From Torymus aiolomorphi (Eukaryota; Arthropoda; Insecta; Hymenoptera; Torymidae): a stretch of DNA of 64,000 bases. The stretch is from assembly GCA_036365515.1 (NCBI GenBank), contig CM070874.1:50102583-50166582 (forward strand). The letters are read 5' to 3'. Positions within the stretch are counted from its first letter, which is position 1, and each line of letters starts with the position of its first letter. Shown here piece after piece: positions 25,856-37,399 of this stretch. A program made the position numbers and the translations under genes. The notes under the pieces were generated by a model. It did no database searches. It had not been told where the DNA came from and saw nothing but the letters and a program-made list of their open reading frames with translations.

Positions 25856-26826
25856 TAAAAAAGTGATGAGCGGCCATGTTGAAGCATCTAAAGGTTTGAT
25901 TTTGATTGGTCGATAAGAACAAGGCGCGAGAAATTTACTGTTTGGAATTTAATGTTTGAATTTTTTAATGGAAATTTACATTTAGAGTAGTATAAAAATG
26001 ATTAAGTTCCGACTTTGAAAAAATACTTAAATAAGTTATAAGCAAAACGTAATGAAGATAGCATACATAATCTCAAAAACAGAAAAGTACGCGCGAAGCG
26101 CTTTTGAGTACCGCTAGTTTACCTAAAAAGTTGGTTCAAGCATCAATTTCTAAAATTTTTATAATTTTGCAAGTTTTTTGTTAACAATAAATTACTGACT
26201 ATAGGAACGAAAAAATGTCGTGAGGATATTTTGTAACAACATGACACATCGATCCCAATTGGTTTCACCCTGGTGTCTTTCCATGATAGGTCAACTCGTT
26301 TTTTTGTGCATCTTTTTGGAGGTGCGCCGCTCGCCTAATAGTAGTAGTCATCAAGTATTTATCGTTTTTGGAGGTACATTCAAATCTACAGACTGCTCAG
26401 TTATGTTAGAATTTCATATTTGGAAAATAATTAAATAGTATAAAGTGTTACGAGTGAGCTATCGCAAGTTTTAATAATAAAAAGTGACGGACCCTAGGGC
26501 CGTCGGCTCGCGAGTCAGAAACACTACCAACTATAGCCACGATCGCCACCGCTTAACTTTCTACTAATCGTCGTCATAATGTAATTGTACTCCTTGAGTC
26601 TTCTTATTCTACATAGGTATTCGTATGATGGATATCCATCCGTAAGTTATTTTTGTGATGTTCATAACGATGACGCCCACAGATCACAATCTTAATACCA
26701 CATAAGAACATATAATTATGATCTCACATTATAAAATCTCGGAATCTTATGTGTTTAATTTTTTCAATAGAAGATAGAGAACCCTCTGCTCTGACAAAAA
26801 AAGCTCGTTTGAGAAAAAAATGTCTA

Positions 26827-27836
26827 CACGGAGAGAAATCGTGTAGCAAAATTTACAAATTTCTATAGGAAAAATTACAATTTTTCATAGTAAAATGAAG
26901 ACAGACAAATTTCCTATTAATGTTTTCAATTTAATATGGTAAATTTTATAACAACTCGTATAGGAAATATTTTTCGAGTTAAAAATTTTAAAAATTTAAT
27001 TTTCATTTCCGTTATCGTGGTTATTCGTGATATTCTATAATATTTCAAGGTTGCTCACACATATATTATTAATACAAGAAATACAAGAAATAAATTAAAG
27101 TAAAGAATAAAGAAAATTAAAAATTTTTTTTCGACGGAGGCCGGATTCGATCCTTCGACCCTTGGCACGGCAGTCGGACGCTCTAACCACTTACCCATAA
27201 CAACATTAGACTACACATTTTTGGAACTTGTACATTAGCTATCGCTAGATGTATGGCAGATTGGAATTAGACGCGTTGTTGAATTTCAATTAATATATAG
27301 CATTATAATTAAAGTAAAGGAAAATTAGCAACTGATAATGTATTTATAAAAGTAAAAATAAATAGGAATTTATTATATCCGACCAGTTTTGTGTTGCAAA
27401 ACATATTGTGTGAGATCTAGATAACCTGAAAATTAGGGTGAACAGTGCGCGTGTTCGCCGCGCGCATGCGCATTTCACACATCATAATTTTTACCATAAA
27501 TCATTGTAAAACTTAGAATTAAATATCAAAATTTTTGTAACTCCTGCATTCGAATATCAAGTCTTTGCAGTTTTTGCCATAAAATATAGTAATGTTTCAT
27601 ATTTTTTATAAAAAAAGAAGATACTTTTAATAGTATATTACAATATGTATATTTTTTGCTATATAAATATAGTAGAAAGTTATCTCGACACTTGTAATAT
27701 TTAAAATGAAAGTTGTAAAAGGAATACATTACAATGGTAGAAAATCCTATAATAGTAGTAAAAAGCGTCAGAATCAGAGTATATCTTCGTTTTGATAAGA
27801 TTAATGGTAATTTTCCAAATCAAATTTTTCTCCGTG
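26827..27836. mobile_element. TA-flanked 1-kb element with CACGGAGA ends
   Basis: It starts CACGGAGAGAAATC and ends ATTTTTCTCCGTG, with TA at 26825-26826 and 27837-27838. No transposase frame is present. It encloses a tRNA-like module on the minus strand (27127-27205), so the family seems to have captured a pol III-type sequence. Confidence 0.7.
27127..27205 (-). ncRNA. tRNA-like (pol III promoter-type) module
   Basis: The minus strand reads GGGTAAGTGGTTAGAGCG, resembling box A and the D arm, and about 35 bp later GGATCGAATCCGG, one base from the box B consensus GGTTCGANTCC. A canonical 7-nt anticodon loop and acceptor stem cannot be formed with confidence, so it is better seen as a tRNA-derived SINE head or a decayed tRNA than as a functional tRNA gene. 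Confidence 0.6.
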
Positions 27837-27880
27837 TATAGAGCGACGTTTTTAGAACTTCACAGACTCTATTATAGCTA

Positions 27881-28136
27881 CACTCAGAAAAACGATCCTC
27901 CTGTCTTGAAATAAAATTCCTCCCCAGAAAATCTTCGTGCGACAAAAAAGGACTCCTCCTGTGCGAAAAAATTTCCTCCCGCGCTAAAAATCATCGTCCC
28001 GCTGCAGGAAGGTTGACTTCCTGTTGTAAGATAATTTCTTCTTCCATAGGAAGATATCTTCTTGGTCCTATTTTTAGCGGAAATTCACTTCCGACAGGCA
28101 GATTCTCGGTGATACAGGAAGATCGTTTTCTGAGTG
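27881..28136. mobile_element. TA-flanked 256-bp MITE
   Basis: It starts CACTCAGAAAAACGATCCTC and ends GAAGATCGTTTTCTGAGTG, with TA on both sides (27879-27880 and 28137-28138). The interior has several GGAAGAT/ATCTTCC-type inverted motifs. It is non-coding. Confidence 0.85.
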
Positions 28137-28430
28137 TATTGGTATCTAAAAACATATTTCAGAATTTAAGCCAAAACTTAAAATTTTAAAATATCTTTCT
28201 CCCCTTAGATACGATTTTGTTACAAGGGTTACTCGAATTACGATCATATTGAATGTTGTATAGAAATAGAATTTTGTTGCACTGGTGTTTTAATTACGAT
28301 TATGTCGAATGCTCGGTTAAAATACAATCATGTTGCATTTGTGTTTGTGTTACAATCATGTAAAATTGTCGGTAGGATACGATTATACTGCGTAGGTCTT
28401 AAAATTATATTTGAAGGAATATCTTCCGGT

Positions 28431-29377
28431 CACGGTTTTTATTCTTTCTCATGTCACAAAGTATACGAAAAAAATCGTGTACAATTAAAAACTTCTTCGT
28501 GACACTGTTTTGTTAAAGATTGAAAGGAGGATGCCCATGGGTTCCCCGGGTAAATCTCAATAAGGAATCAATAAGGAATGTATAAAACTAATAAGAGCAT
28601 TATACAAAATCCATGCAAATTTAAGCATCTGCTTACAAATTTACCTGTGTATAAATGGCGAAATATTTAAAAAGTTATTTTTTACAATTTTTACTATTGA
28701 ATGGCGCATTAAATATCGATTTTTCTACTTATTTTAGGAAACTTCATCCTTATTTATTTCAACGTTCCCTCCATTTACTCAGATTAAACTTTTTGCAAGT
28801 TCCATATTTTTACAAGCTCTACACAATAGCATTGATTTTATAGGTTGCACTGCGCTGCTCTATTTAGTACATATCCGTACGTATCCTTCAATTTTTTCAG
28901 AAAATGGCAAAAAACTCTTCATTTTTAAGCCTCAGCCATTTAGTACAGACAATGTTTCAAAAAAGAAATTGAAACTAGAAAGAAAGAGCTTTCATTTGCT
29001 TTTTTGAAAATTAAAAAATGTTGATTTCTTCAAAAGTTATAAGAGTTTAAAGTTGGTCGTCGAATAAGCGTAAAAACTTTCGAAGTTGGAAGTGTCAATT
29101 CCTGCGATTTGTGAATTTTTATGCCTTTTTGACGCTCAACTTTAAACTCTTATAACTTTTGAAGAAATCATCATTTTAGAATTTAAAAAAAACAAATGAA
29201 AGCTCTTCCTTTTTAGTTTCAATTTCTTTTTGGAAACTTTTTTAAAATGGCAAAAAATCCATTTTTTTCAAAAATTTCAATCTTTAAGAAAAATTTGCCT
29301 CAAAAACGTTTTTAATTGTATACAATTTTTTTTCGTATACTTTGTAATATGAGAAAGAAGAAAAAACGCGCCCAGAA
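28431..29377. repeat. Foldback element with an inner hairpin
   Basis: The outer left arm (TTCTTTCTCATG, then CAAAGTATACGAAAAAAAT, then GTACAATTAAAAAC) pairs with the inverse ending at about 29377. An inner pair, AAGAGCTTTCATTTG with TCAAAAGTTATAAGAG (28987-29049), matches its inverse at 29140-29205. Between 28500 and 28940 there is unpaired sequence, possibly a further insertion or loss from the other arm. No coding motif is visible. Confidence 0.7.
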
Positions 29378-30120
29378 TCTGTGCATTAAAAAAAAAAAAT
29401 TGACCTGTTTTGAGGCCACCTTGACGCTGCTGTTTTATGCTTCTCTAAATCCCGAGTTGTCACCTTTTTTCTCTCAGCTGACGATATAATCTTGTTCCGA
29501 TAGAAATTAAAAACGTAAATTCCATTAGTATTTTTAAGATTAGAGTAAAATCTTTGGTCACTATTTATTAAGTACAAAGAAAAATATACGTATTATTCTA
29601 CAGACGCTAACAAATTTTTGTGTATTTTTTCAATATTGGTTGCCACGTTCATTTTCCAATAAAACATTCTTGAAAATGTATACTTTTACATGTAAATTAT
29701 AGTAGAACCATGAGCTTTGTCGTGGCGTACACCTTGTAATCGTGCGCGTGCCGACGCCCATTTCATTATCAACACGATTCTGTTTTCTAACGCGCCCTTA
29801 TTGTTATAGTGCATTGATGTGGCATTGGGATGCAACATGTCGGATGATGATGGTAATGGCCAAGAGTTTGCGGTATTCCAAGCGACGTTTGAATGGTCTA
29901 GGAATCCGAATATTTCGTCGTGTTTTCGGCGACTTTATGGAATAATTAGCAGAAACCGAAAATTTTATTTAAATTAATGTAAGTAATTTTCAATTATTCT
30001 TTAATTTTAATTTAGGAAACTAAATAAATTTTATATCAAAATATTGAAATTAAATTAATTCAAAATATTGATAATTTAAAAAGCAAGAAGATATTATGTC
30101 AATAAATAAAACTTTGTAAT

Positions 30121-30456
30121 ATACAATTTGTTCTGAAAATGTATGCGTCTGTAAACATAATCGTATAGAGCGCAAAATTTTAAGAAAAAAGTTCCTTTAC
30201 CATTTTTTCATATGACTAGTACTTTTTTAGTAACTGATGTATTTAAATTATTTGTTTTTAATAGAAAATGTATACCTATGTTTATAAGATGATATCTATA
30301 GATATACAATTCCTATTAAAAACAAACAATTTAAACAAATCAGTTACTAAAAAAGTACTAGTCATATGAAAAAATGGTAAAGGAACTTTTTTCTTAGAAT
30401 TTTGCGCTCTACACGATTATGTTTACAGACGCATACATTTTTAGAACAGGTTGTAT
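30121..30456. mobile_element. Near-perfect palindromic MITE, about 336 bp
   Basis: The left arm (ATACAATTTGTTCTGAAAAT, then GTATGCGTCTG) and the right arm (CAGACGCATAC, then TTAGAACAGGTTGTAT) pair over about 125 bp each, around a loop of about 50 bp. Long identical stretches such as ATGACTAGTACTTTTTTAGT suggest a recent insertion. Confidence 0.85.
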
Positions 30457-30658
30457 AATATGAACAACGGTGACTTAGCTAATATAAACTGTAATTACAT
30501 AATGGGTAAGCAAAAATAATTAAAAAAATTTTTTTTCATACTGTTAGTATTTAACGTAGGTAAATGCCAAATTACATAATTTTGCTATTATCAATTAAAT
30601 ATTCTAATTCAAATTTATTACATTCTAAATTTAGTGTACTATCGAACTTTATTTTTTA

Positions 30659-30910
30659 ACACTACGTGCGTGAAACACATGTTTTTCGTACTTGTTTTGC
30701 GTGTGGGAAACACTCGATGCACACGCTCTTGTCGGATCATGCGCAAAATATTGTTTCAGTGTGCCAAACATTGGTTCAGTGTACGGCACATTTTTTCAGT
30801 GTGTGAAATATAGTGTTTCGTGTGTGAAATGTAGTCGTCGCTCTTGCATGAATCTTGTGTTTCGAACACGAAAAACAAGCACTTGAAACAGTGTTTCACA
30901 CACGTAGTGT
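30659..30910. mobile_element. TA-flanked MITE with ACACTACGTG ends
   Basis: It starts ACACTACGTGCGTGAAACAC and ends GTTTCACACACGTAGTGT, with TA at 30657-30658 and 30911-30912. GTTTTTCGT inside is mirrored by ACGAAAAAC. The middle contains several TTTCAGTGTG-like repeats. Confidence 0.85.
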
Positions 30911-31207
30911 TACAAAATAAAGTTCAATACCTGTTTGCGAAGCAAGGAATCCTTGCGCGGGCGATCACGACTCACCCGTTTCGCCAACTTGTGTCGAAAT
31001 GTACTATTTTAAATGTTACGTTATTTGCAAAATAATAAATAAAAGTATTTTTTTTTTGGACAAACAGATCATAAAAAATTCGTTCACATTCATAAGTGTA
31101 TATTTTCTTATTTAAAAATTTAAAATTAAAAACTAACTTAAGGTTTATCAACTTTATCATTAACTCATATTCTAGCAAATAAATTTTTAAAGGTTAATTT
31201 TTCATAA

Positions 31208-32019
31208 GTTGAATTCTACAGAAAATTACCCCTAACTGTGGTCGAAAAATCGTAAAAATTTAAAGTTGAAGCACACCTCCAACAACTGATTTTTCCTATT
31301 CTGTAGCAAAAACAATGCACGAAAAGTGTATCGAACCAAGGAAATCGGAATAGTGTTTTTCAAGAAGCTACATTTAATTTTTTTTATGGAAATTTAACAT
31401 GGGAAAAATAGACGAAAAGTAGTCATTGATGATTAACCAATAGCAAGCTACTGAAGAGGCAAAAACAAATTTTATAAAAAGCGATTAAAGTAGAAGAAAA
31501 AAGCTTTAATTTTTGAGACTACAATCGTTAAAATCGGTCGATTCTGTGCAAAGCTACGTGAATTGAAAATTGCGAAAAATGACCAAAAATGAGCGACTTT
31601 TCCAAAATCCACGTAATTCTTAAAATTTTGGTAATTTTTCAACATTTTTCGCCATTTTCAAATTCACGTAGCTTTGCACAGAATCGACCGATTTTAACGA
31701 ATTTAGTCTCAAATTAAAGCTCTTTTCTTCTACTTTAATCGCTTTTTCATGAAAAATTTTTTTTGCCGCTTCAATAGCTTGCTATTGGTTAATCATCAAT
31801 GACCACTTTTCGTCCATTTTTTCCCATGTTAAATTTCCATAAGAAAACTTAAATGTAGCTTCCTGAAAAACACTATGCCGATTTCCTTGGTTCGGCACGC
31901 TTTTCGTGCATTATTTTTACTACAGAATAGGAAAAACCAGTTGTCGGAGGTGTGTTTCAACTTTGAATTTTTTACGATTTTTCGACCACAGTTAAGGGTA
32001 ATTTTCTGTAGAATTCGAC
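31208..32019. mobile_element. 812-bp palindromic foldback element
   Basis: GTTGAATTCTACAGAAAATT at the left and AATTTTCTGTAGAATTCGAC at the right start arms of about 385 bp that pair almost to the centre, for example AGCTACGTGAATTGAAAAT against its inverse near 31665. There is no coding domain and no obvious target duplication. Confidence 0.85.
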
Positions 32020-34436
32020 ATATACCAAATTATCTTTCCGTTTATCTGTGAATTCTCTGTAGAAATCTTCACTATCTGCAAAAATTTTCGAAAATAATTT
32101 CCTTTTTTACCATGATGAATCTACTTATAGTACCAAGTAAATTTGTCGAATTGTTTAAAACAATAAAAACGTAAACGGTAAACTTACCAATACTGCTTTA
32201 AAACACTGATAAATATCGATTGTATATAAAGGATAAAGACTAATTTCTGATTGAGTTTTTTGTAGATACAGCCAAATTCACGCTTACTACTTATGGAAGG
32301 TCGTTCCTGGAAAATGATGAAAGTTTATGCTTGTAAATATCAATTTCATATTTACATGATTAATTTTATAGTATAATTACGCTGCTCTCGTGTAAAGTTG
32401 TATAATAATTTACAAGGAAAATACTTAACTATCAGGTTATGAATTTTCATAAGGCTTTGCAAAGCGATTCTTTGGCACCTAAATATAAAGCCCAGTACCC
32501 GTAACATGTTCGAATGGGTTCTTTTTCTCACAATTGACATCGTAATCTCAAATATGTCTCAATATTTTGTTAGAAATATACGTTTTTTCCTATTAATGAG
32601 AACTCTGACAATATTTATGTTATGCAAGCTATCCGAAGAGGTTATAAAAGCCTTACTAATAATGTAGACAGCAAAACTATGTACGTCTAATTAGTAGCAT
32701 CTCATTAACTGCGGACAGTTTTAATTGCACAATATGTTTTGGCCCAGCTGGTTCCCTTTCGCCGCCACAATGGAATGCGCAGAGGAATATTAAGGCCACA
32801 AAAACCGTAAATTCGTGTGCATGCTTCGAAAAAAAAAACTACCCCGGCAAAATCCACACGCAACTCCTCATTAAAGATAATGTCAACAGCGTCTCGTTAA
32901 CAGTGAATCTTGCGAAAAGAGCTTACCACTGACGGAACAGCGAAAGGCATTCAGAATCAAAGTCGAGTGCAGCATTTTTATTCTTGGACTTGACTAGGTG
33001 TAGAGTGAACCTGCGCGTGATTCTGAAGCTGTGCAATATTCTAATGAGTAATGCTTAATTTAAAATTTATGCGTATTTTAATGACGCACCATTTTCCGTA
33101 CATAATTTAAAAAATATTTGAAGTACTGGTATTTTATTTAAAAAGCTGTAGTTCTATTTAGGATGGTACATTTATGATCAATTTTAAATTTTATAGAATT
33201 TTTCTTAATAAATTTATTAGAAGTACTTTTTATATAGAATATAATGAGTATAAGTTTTTATAAGTAAGATTTTTAAGATATTCTATTTTCGGAATAGAAG
33301 CCGGTGCTGTTTTTTCGGATATATCCGAACGCGCAATAACCCTGCGATTGCGAGTATACATTATAATTCATGAACGGCATTGCAGTGCTTTTGACATAAT
33401 ATATGTTCAAAGTCAGTGGCAAATCAGGAACTGTCAGTACATTGATTCCAGATTCCTAGAACCACTTATTAATAGTATTAAGAGTAATTTTATTATGATA
33501 TTTAAAATTTACAAGCATAATACAACATTATTTATCAGTACGCGTATGTAAAAGCAAAATGTCGTCAGTTGGCAGTTTTTGTCCAGGGACGGCGCAAACT
33601 GGCTTTTCTTCACCTGGGAAGCGTCAAACTGGCTTTTCTTCCTCTGGGAAGAAATACTGACATACTGACTTTTTTCGCGGTATAGCTGTTTGTTGGTTCT
33701 TCTTCATCTTAGGTGCAATTTCGGCTTTTCTTTGCGCGAAACTTAATTAGTAGTTGTAAATTAGAAAGATTATTATATCCTTTATCGCAAAAACGAATTC
33801 AGCAAAAATTGGGGTTGTTGAGAAAAATGGATTTTATTATGCAAGGGGGTCAAAGGGGACTTTAAACCAAGTAAACAAGTGTATATTTTACTTAAGAATT
33901 AAACAATCTCGTGGATTGGTAGCAGTTTAATAACATAATTAAATTTTAAAATGATTGGTTATATGGGCATAGTCGGACCGTTTAATTCAATTTTATTGTT
34001 AACACTACAAACTACAAATTCAACGCGTATTATTGGAACAATACCTTTTTTGTCAAAAAACTCTTTTGTTTGCTCGTGAAACTAAAACTTTTTTTCCTGT
34101 TATAGTAGCAAGTTTGCTTAGCATGTGTAATTTTTAAATACGTTTTCAAAGTATATATTGTAAAAAGCTATTCATTTGAGAAAAAAAAATGATTCAATAA
34201 TTTAAAACATATTACTAATTTGTATTTGTTTTTTAAATCGTTAAAACTAGTCTGCGTTTGGAAAAACTTTGGACGCGATATCAGGAACCGCAGCTCGAAT
34301 GACTACCTTTTTATTCATGAGCAGTCCTGCGAAGCTTCAAGCTAAACACATAATTCCAAACCTTCGAGCTTGAGCGCACAAAGCTGTCATCAGATATGTG
34401 ATCCCTTGATAACTTGCATTATCAATAAGCGATAGA
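32020..34436. other. No gene seen; TAAT-rich unique DNA
   Basis: The 32680-32950 stretch is more complex than its surroundings and carries several TAATTA/ATTAA sites and a GGCCCAGCTGG box. It could be a regulatory region, but nothing proves it. At 33595-33655 a 32-bp unit (AAACTGGCTTTTCTTC, then CTGGGAAG) occurs twice in tandem. Confidence 0.4.
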
Positions 34437-34456
34437 GAGTGAGTGAGTGAGTGAGT

Positions 34457-34522
<66 letters not shown>

Positions 34523-34553
34523 GAGAGAGAGAGAGAGAGAGAGAGGAAGAGAG
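34437..34553. repeat. Compound (GAGT)n-(GA)n microsatellite
   Basis: GAGT repeats pass into a long GA tract with two GGAA interruptions. The Ser-Leu and Arg-Glu open frames here are produced by it. Confidence 0.97.
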
Positions 34554-34869
34554 AACACGATCCAATGTAGCCTCCCGGGGGCTCCATAATGACCGACTCG
34601 GCGGGCGCTGCTCTTCATGTAGCTTAAGCCAAAAAGTACTTTGACCATACGCGCCTCTCGTTAACTTTTCATGGCTAAAGTTGCCGTGCATGCGTACACG
34701 TAGATCCAGCGGAAAACTCAAGCATGAACACGGAGCTTATGACTATTTTAGAGGTTTGTTTGCGAATTTCCAGACATCGCCGCAAGCGGTAATTTTCGGC
34801 TGCGGAAGTAGATGCAATACCGCGTGCACGTATATGATTAAATCCACAAGACTTTCAACTATCGTGTGA

Positions 34870-35165
34870 TGATTTTTTGAAAGTACTTTATTGCTGCTAT
34901 TAGTTTGCTGTGCAAAGCATGTGAACTGAAATTAGAAAACGAACCCTGAAATTGGTATGGATGAGCAACACGCGGCGGAATAATAAGGCAATTTTGTCGG
35001 TACTCTTATGCATTTCCGTGCTGTTCCGTGCCTTCACATTCATACCAATTACAGGGCTCGTGTTCCATTTTCCATTAAAGATCTTGAAAGTATTCGAGTT
35101 CATGTGCTTTGCACGCCAAACAAATAATAGCAATACATTACATTCAAAAATCGATACACGATAGT
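34870..35165. repeat. Inverted-repeat element, ATTGCTGCTATTAG family, copy 1
   Basis: TATTGCTGCTATTAGTTTGC, then GCAAAGCATGTGAACT, at the left is mirrored by AGTTCATGTGCTTTGCACGC, then CAAATAATAGCAAT, at the right. Further in, GAACCCTGAAATTGGTATG pairs with CATACCAATTACAGGGCTCG. The outer motif matches the ends of the element at 63317-63742. Confidence 0.65.
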
Positions 35166-35303
35166 TAAAAGTCTCGTGAAGTTGTCCATGAAACGGGAGC
35201 AACTATGGAGAGGGGCGAAAAGACACTATCGAAATGGGTAGCGATGAAAATGAAGTGTTTTTTTACGCCTCTGCTATTTGTACGACAAATTTATGTACAC
35301 AAA

Positions 35304-35312
35304 GTGTGTGTG

Positions 35313-35396
<84 letters not shown>
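35304..35396. repeat. (GT)n-(AT)n compound microsatellite
   Basis: GT tract 35304-35367 followed by AT tract 35372-35396. Confidence 0.97.
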
Positions 35397-35399
<3 letters not shown>

Positions 35400-35690
35400 G
35401 GTGTCCCATTTTAAAACCACCAGGCGAATATCTCGAAAACTAAGTGAGATGGAAAAAACTTTCTATACAAAAGTTGTAGGATTCAGAGGAGCCCAACTGA
35501 TGGTAATCTTGATGATCATGACCTTGAGGTCAAGGATCAAGATCATTTGAAGGTCAGATCGATTTTTTTAAATGGGAACCCCCACTTTTGACCTCGTAAA
35601 TGGAAAGAGCGGAAATTATATATATATGTATAATTTCTCTAGTCAGATATCAAAGCAAAACAAACATGACATCGAGATGTTTTGGAACTT
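35397..35690. repeat. Interspersed repeat starting CTGGGTGTCCCATTTTAAAA
   Basis: This block follows the microsatellite directly and contains ATCTCGAAAACTAAGTGAGA and AAGTTGTAGGATTCAGAGG. From memory, phrases like GGGTGTCCCATTTTAAA next to a TA microsatellite recur in insect genomes as a dispersed repeat. It holds no intact frame. The class of the repeat is not known to me. Confidence 0.5.
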
Positions 35691-35699
35691 ATACTCTGA

Positions 35700-36550
35700 A
35701 TTAAGGTCCCATATTTCTACCGTACAAATAACAGCAGCCTTTTTTTTTTAAAGGAAAACATTTTTTGGTAAAATAAATTTTGAGGAGAGTAAGCAGGATA
35801 CGGAGGCAAGTGCATGTCTGGCTGCTCCTCTCTCTCTCTCTCTCTTTCCTCTGCAATTTCTGATTCCACGTAATTGCTTCTTCTTTCTCAGCCGTCTGCA
35901 TTATTGCGTGTACTTTATTAATATTGTAGCTCGCAATAATGCACTTAATTAATGTTGCTCTTTCTCATCGCGGCTCCAGAAGGAGCAAAAAATATTTTAA
36001 TCGTAGCAGTGTAACTTTTTATTAAAAGGTATGTGTATGCAACATTGCGTAATCATGCCGGAGAAAATAATAGCATACATTAAAATATCTATTAGAAATA
36101 TATAGCACCGGTATGTTATAGATTTACCGAATATGCAAATATATTTTATCGTCAGACGGTTAATGGAAATAAGTGCTAGATGAGAAAGCATATCATATTA
36201 TCTACCAACAATCATTAGGTGAATATAAAGTATAATTTACATAGTTCAGTTATCATGAATATGTGCGTAGGATAAATTTGATTGAAAGTGAGATAGTTAA
36301 TTTGGATAAATATTTATGAAAATCAAACGAGGGATTTAATTATTTTTCTGGTTTCACTAACGTATAATACAGTCATAGTATACGTATATTTTAATTATTT
36401 AAAATGATTGTTTTACGTAATTATAAATAAATTAATAGTTCAGAATAATTACTAGTCACTAACTTGGGACTACAATATAATATTACTTCTTGAAATATTA
36501 TATGTACCAACGATAGGACTACATTAAAAAAAAAATTTCTAAAAATAGAA
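35700..36550. other. No gene seen
   Basis: AT-rich DNA with a short CT tract near 35827-35847 and no recognisable motif. Confidence 0.5.
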
Positions 36551-36559
36551 TCACAACTG

Positions 36560-37196
36560 TACATGTCAATTGAAAAAAAATATGAGGTACCGGAGTATAT
36601 CAGAAACATCAGGGACAGCTACCTCCATGACCGAGTGCTTCGGTACGCGACAACAAAGGGTGTGCGCGAAAACCGCATAACGCCCGGCGTCGCCCAAGGC
36701 TCTGACGGGCTCCTTCACCTGGAAATGCCCGAGGGGCTTCGCGGACGGATCGCGTTGACCGTGAAAGCTAGGACTCCGGAGCAGGCCAGGCTTAAAAAGG
36801 GATGGGCCACCGAGAGGAGAGGATTGCCAACTGGCTTCAGGGCCATCGTCTGGAGTTGGCAGTTGAGAACACCGAGATGGTCGTCCTCACTGAGCGACGA
36901 GGGTGTGACTGTCATCTAAGCATGCAGACAGGCGGAGCAATAATTGGATAGACTCCCGGCTCTCCGAGCAAATAGTCGCAGCACTTTTGCGGATAATGCC
37001 AAATATCGGAGGGCCCAGGGTGAAAATTCTATTCTCCTCTATGGTGCCAAAAAATATCCGGCAAAGCGGTGGCCGTCATTGCCGAGGTAACTCCCATCGT
37101 ACTTCTCGCGAAGAAAAGACGGGAGATATTCCTGGCGAAGCGGTCGGGAACGTCGAAGGTCGAGACTTCTGGGAGGAGACTGAGGTAGTGACAGGC
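36560..37196 (+). pseudogene. R1/Jockey-type LINE ORF2 fragment (reverse transcriptase)
   Basis: The first frame reads VPEYIRNIRDSYLHDR, then RYATTKG, then ITPGVAQGS, matching the LINE block vPeYl..iirsYl.dR..Y.T..G...TxGVPQGS. The text jumps directly to DGLLHLEMPEGLRG, so the usual LGPLLWN segment is deleted. In a neighbouring frame GFAD is the trace of the catalytic FADD box, whose second aspartate is lost by a frameshift. Later come IANWLQGHRLELAVENTEMV, then RIMPNIGGPR, then SILLYGAKKYPAKRW, the thumb blocks of R1-like elements. The copy is out of frame in several places and lacks endonuclease and 3' end. The A for P change in GVPQGS is also unusual. Confidence 0.88.
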
Positions 37197-37204
37197 AACA
37201 CATA

Positions 37205-37335
37205 ATTATTAAGTACGAAAATGTCGCTTATTTGGAAGTGAAAAAATTACTCATTTGTAGAATAAGTGAAAATTTAACTTATTTGTAAGTGGCAAAAGTG
37301 TTTCACTTATTTCAATTTAGAGAGGAATAATTGAA
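37205..37335. repeat. Possible MITE remnant
   Basis: Repeated AATAAGTGAAA/TTCACTTATTT motifs and the end TTTAGAGAGG resemble the element at 440-641, but the inverted ends are poorly matched. Confidence 0.3.
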
Positions 37336-37399
37336 GATCACTAATTTTCGCGATGAAGTTTTGTTATTTTGTTGTTTATTTGTTCTTATTTAATATTAA

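Larger units (their letters stand above)
24219..26351. mobile_element. Foldback element with a second foldback inserted in its left arm
   Basis: GGCGAGCGGCG, then AAAAAGATGCACAAAAAA, then AGTTGACC on the left (24246-24290) pair with the inverse on the right (26281-26335). The left arm then stops at 24305 and resumes at about 25465 with GATGAAACCAATT, which pairs with AATTGGTTTCACC at 26258-26270. Pairing continues through GACATTTTTTCG and CAGTAATTTATT to about 25610 on the left and 26100 on the right. Without the 1.16-kb insertion the element would be about 1 kb. No coding domain is seen. Confidence 0.8.

Noticed and set aside
34337..34721. Ser-Leu and Arg-Glu rich open frames
   Set aside because: They arise from the GAGT/GA microsatellite.
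36421..36609. Minus-strand frame upstream of the LINE fragment
   Set aside because: It overlaps the start of the plus-strand RT fragment and has no motif.
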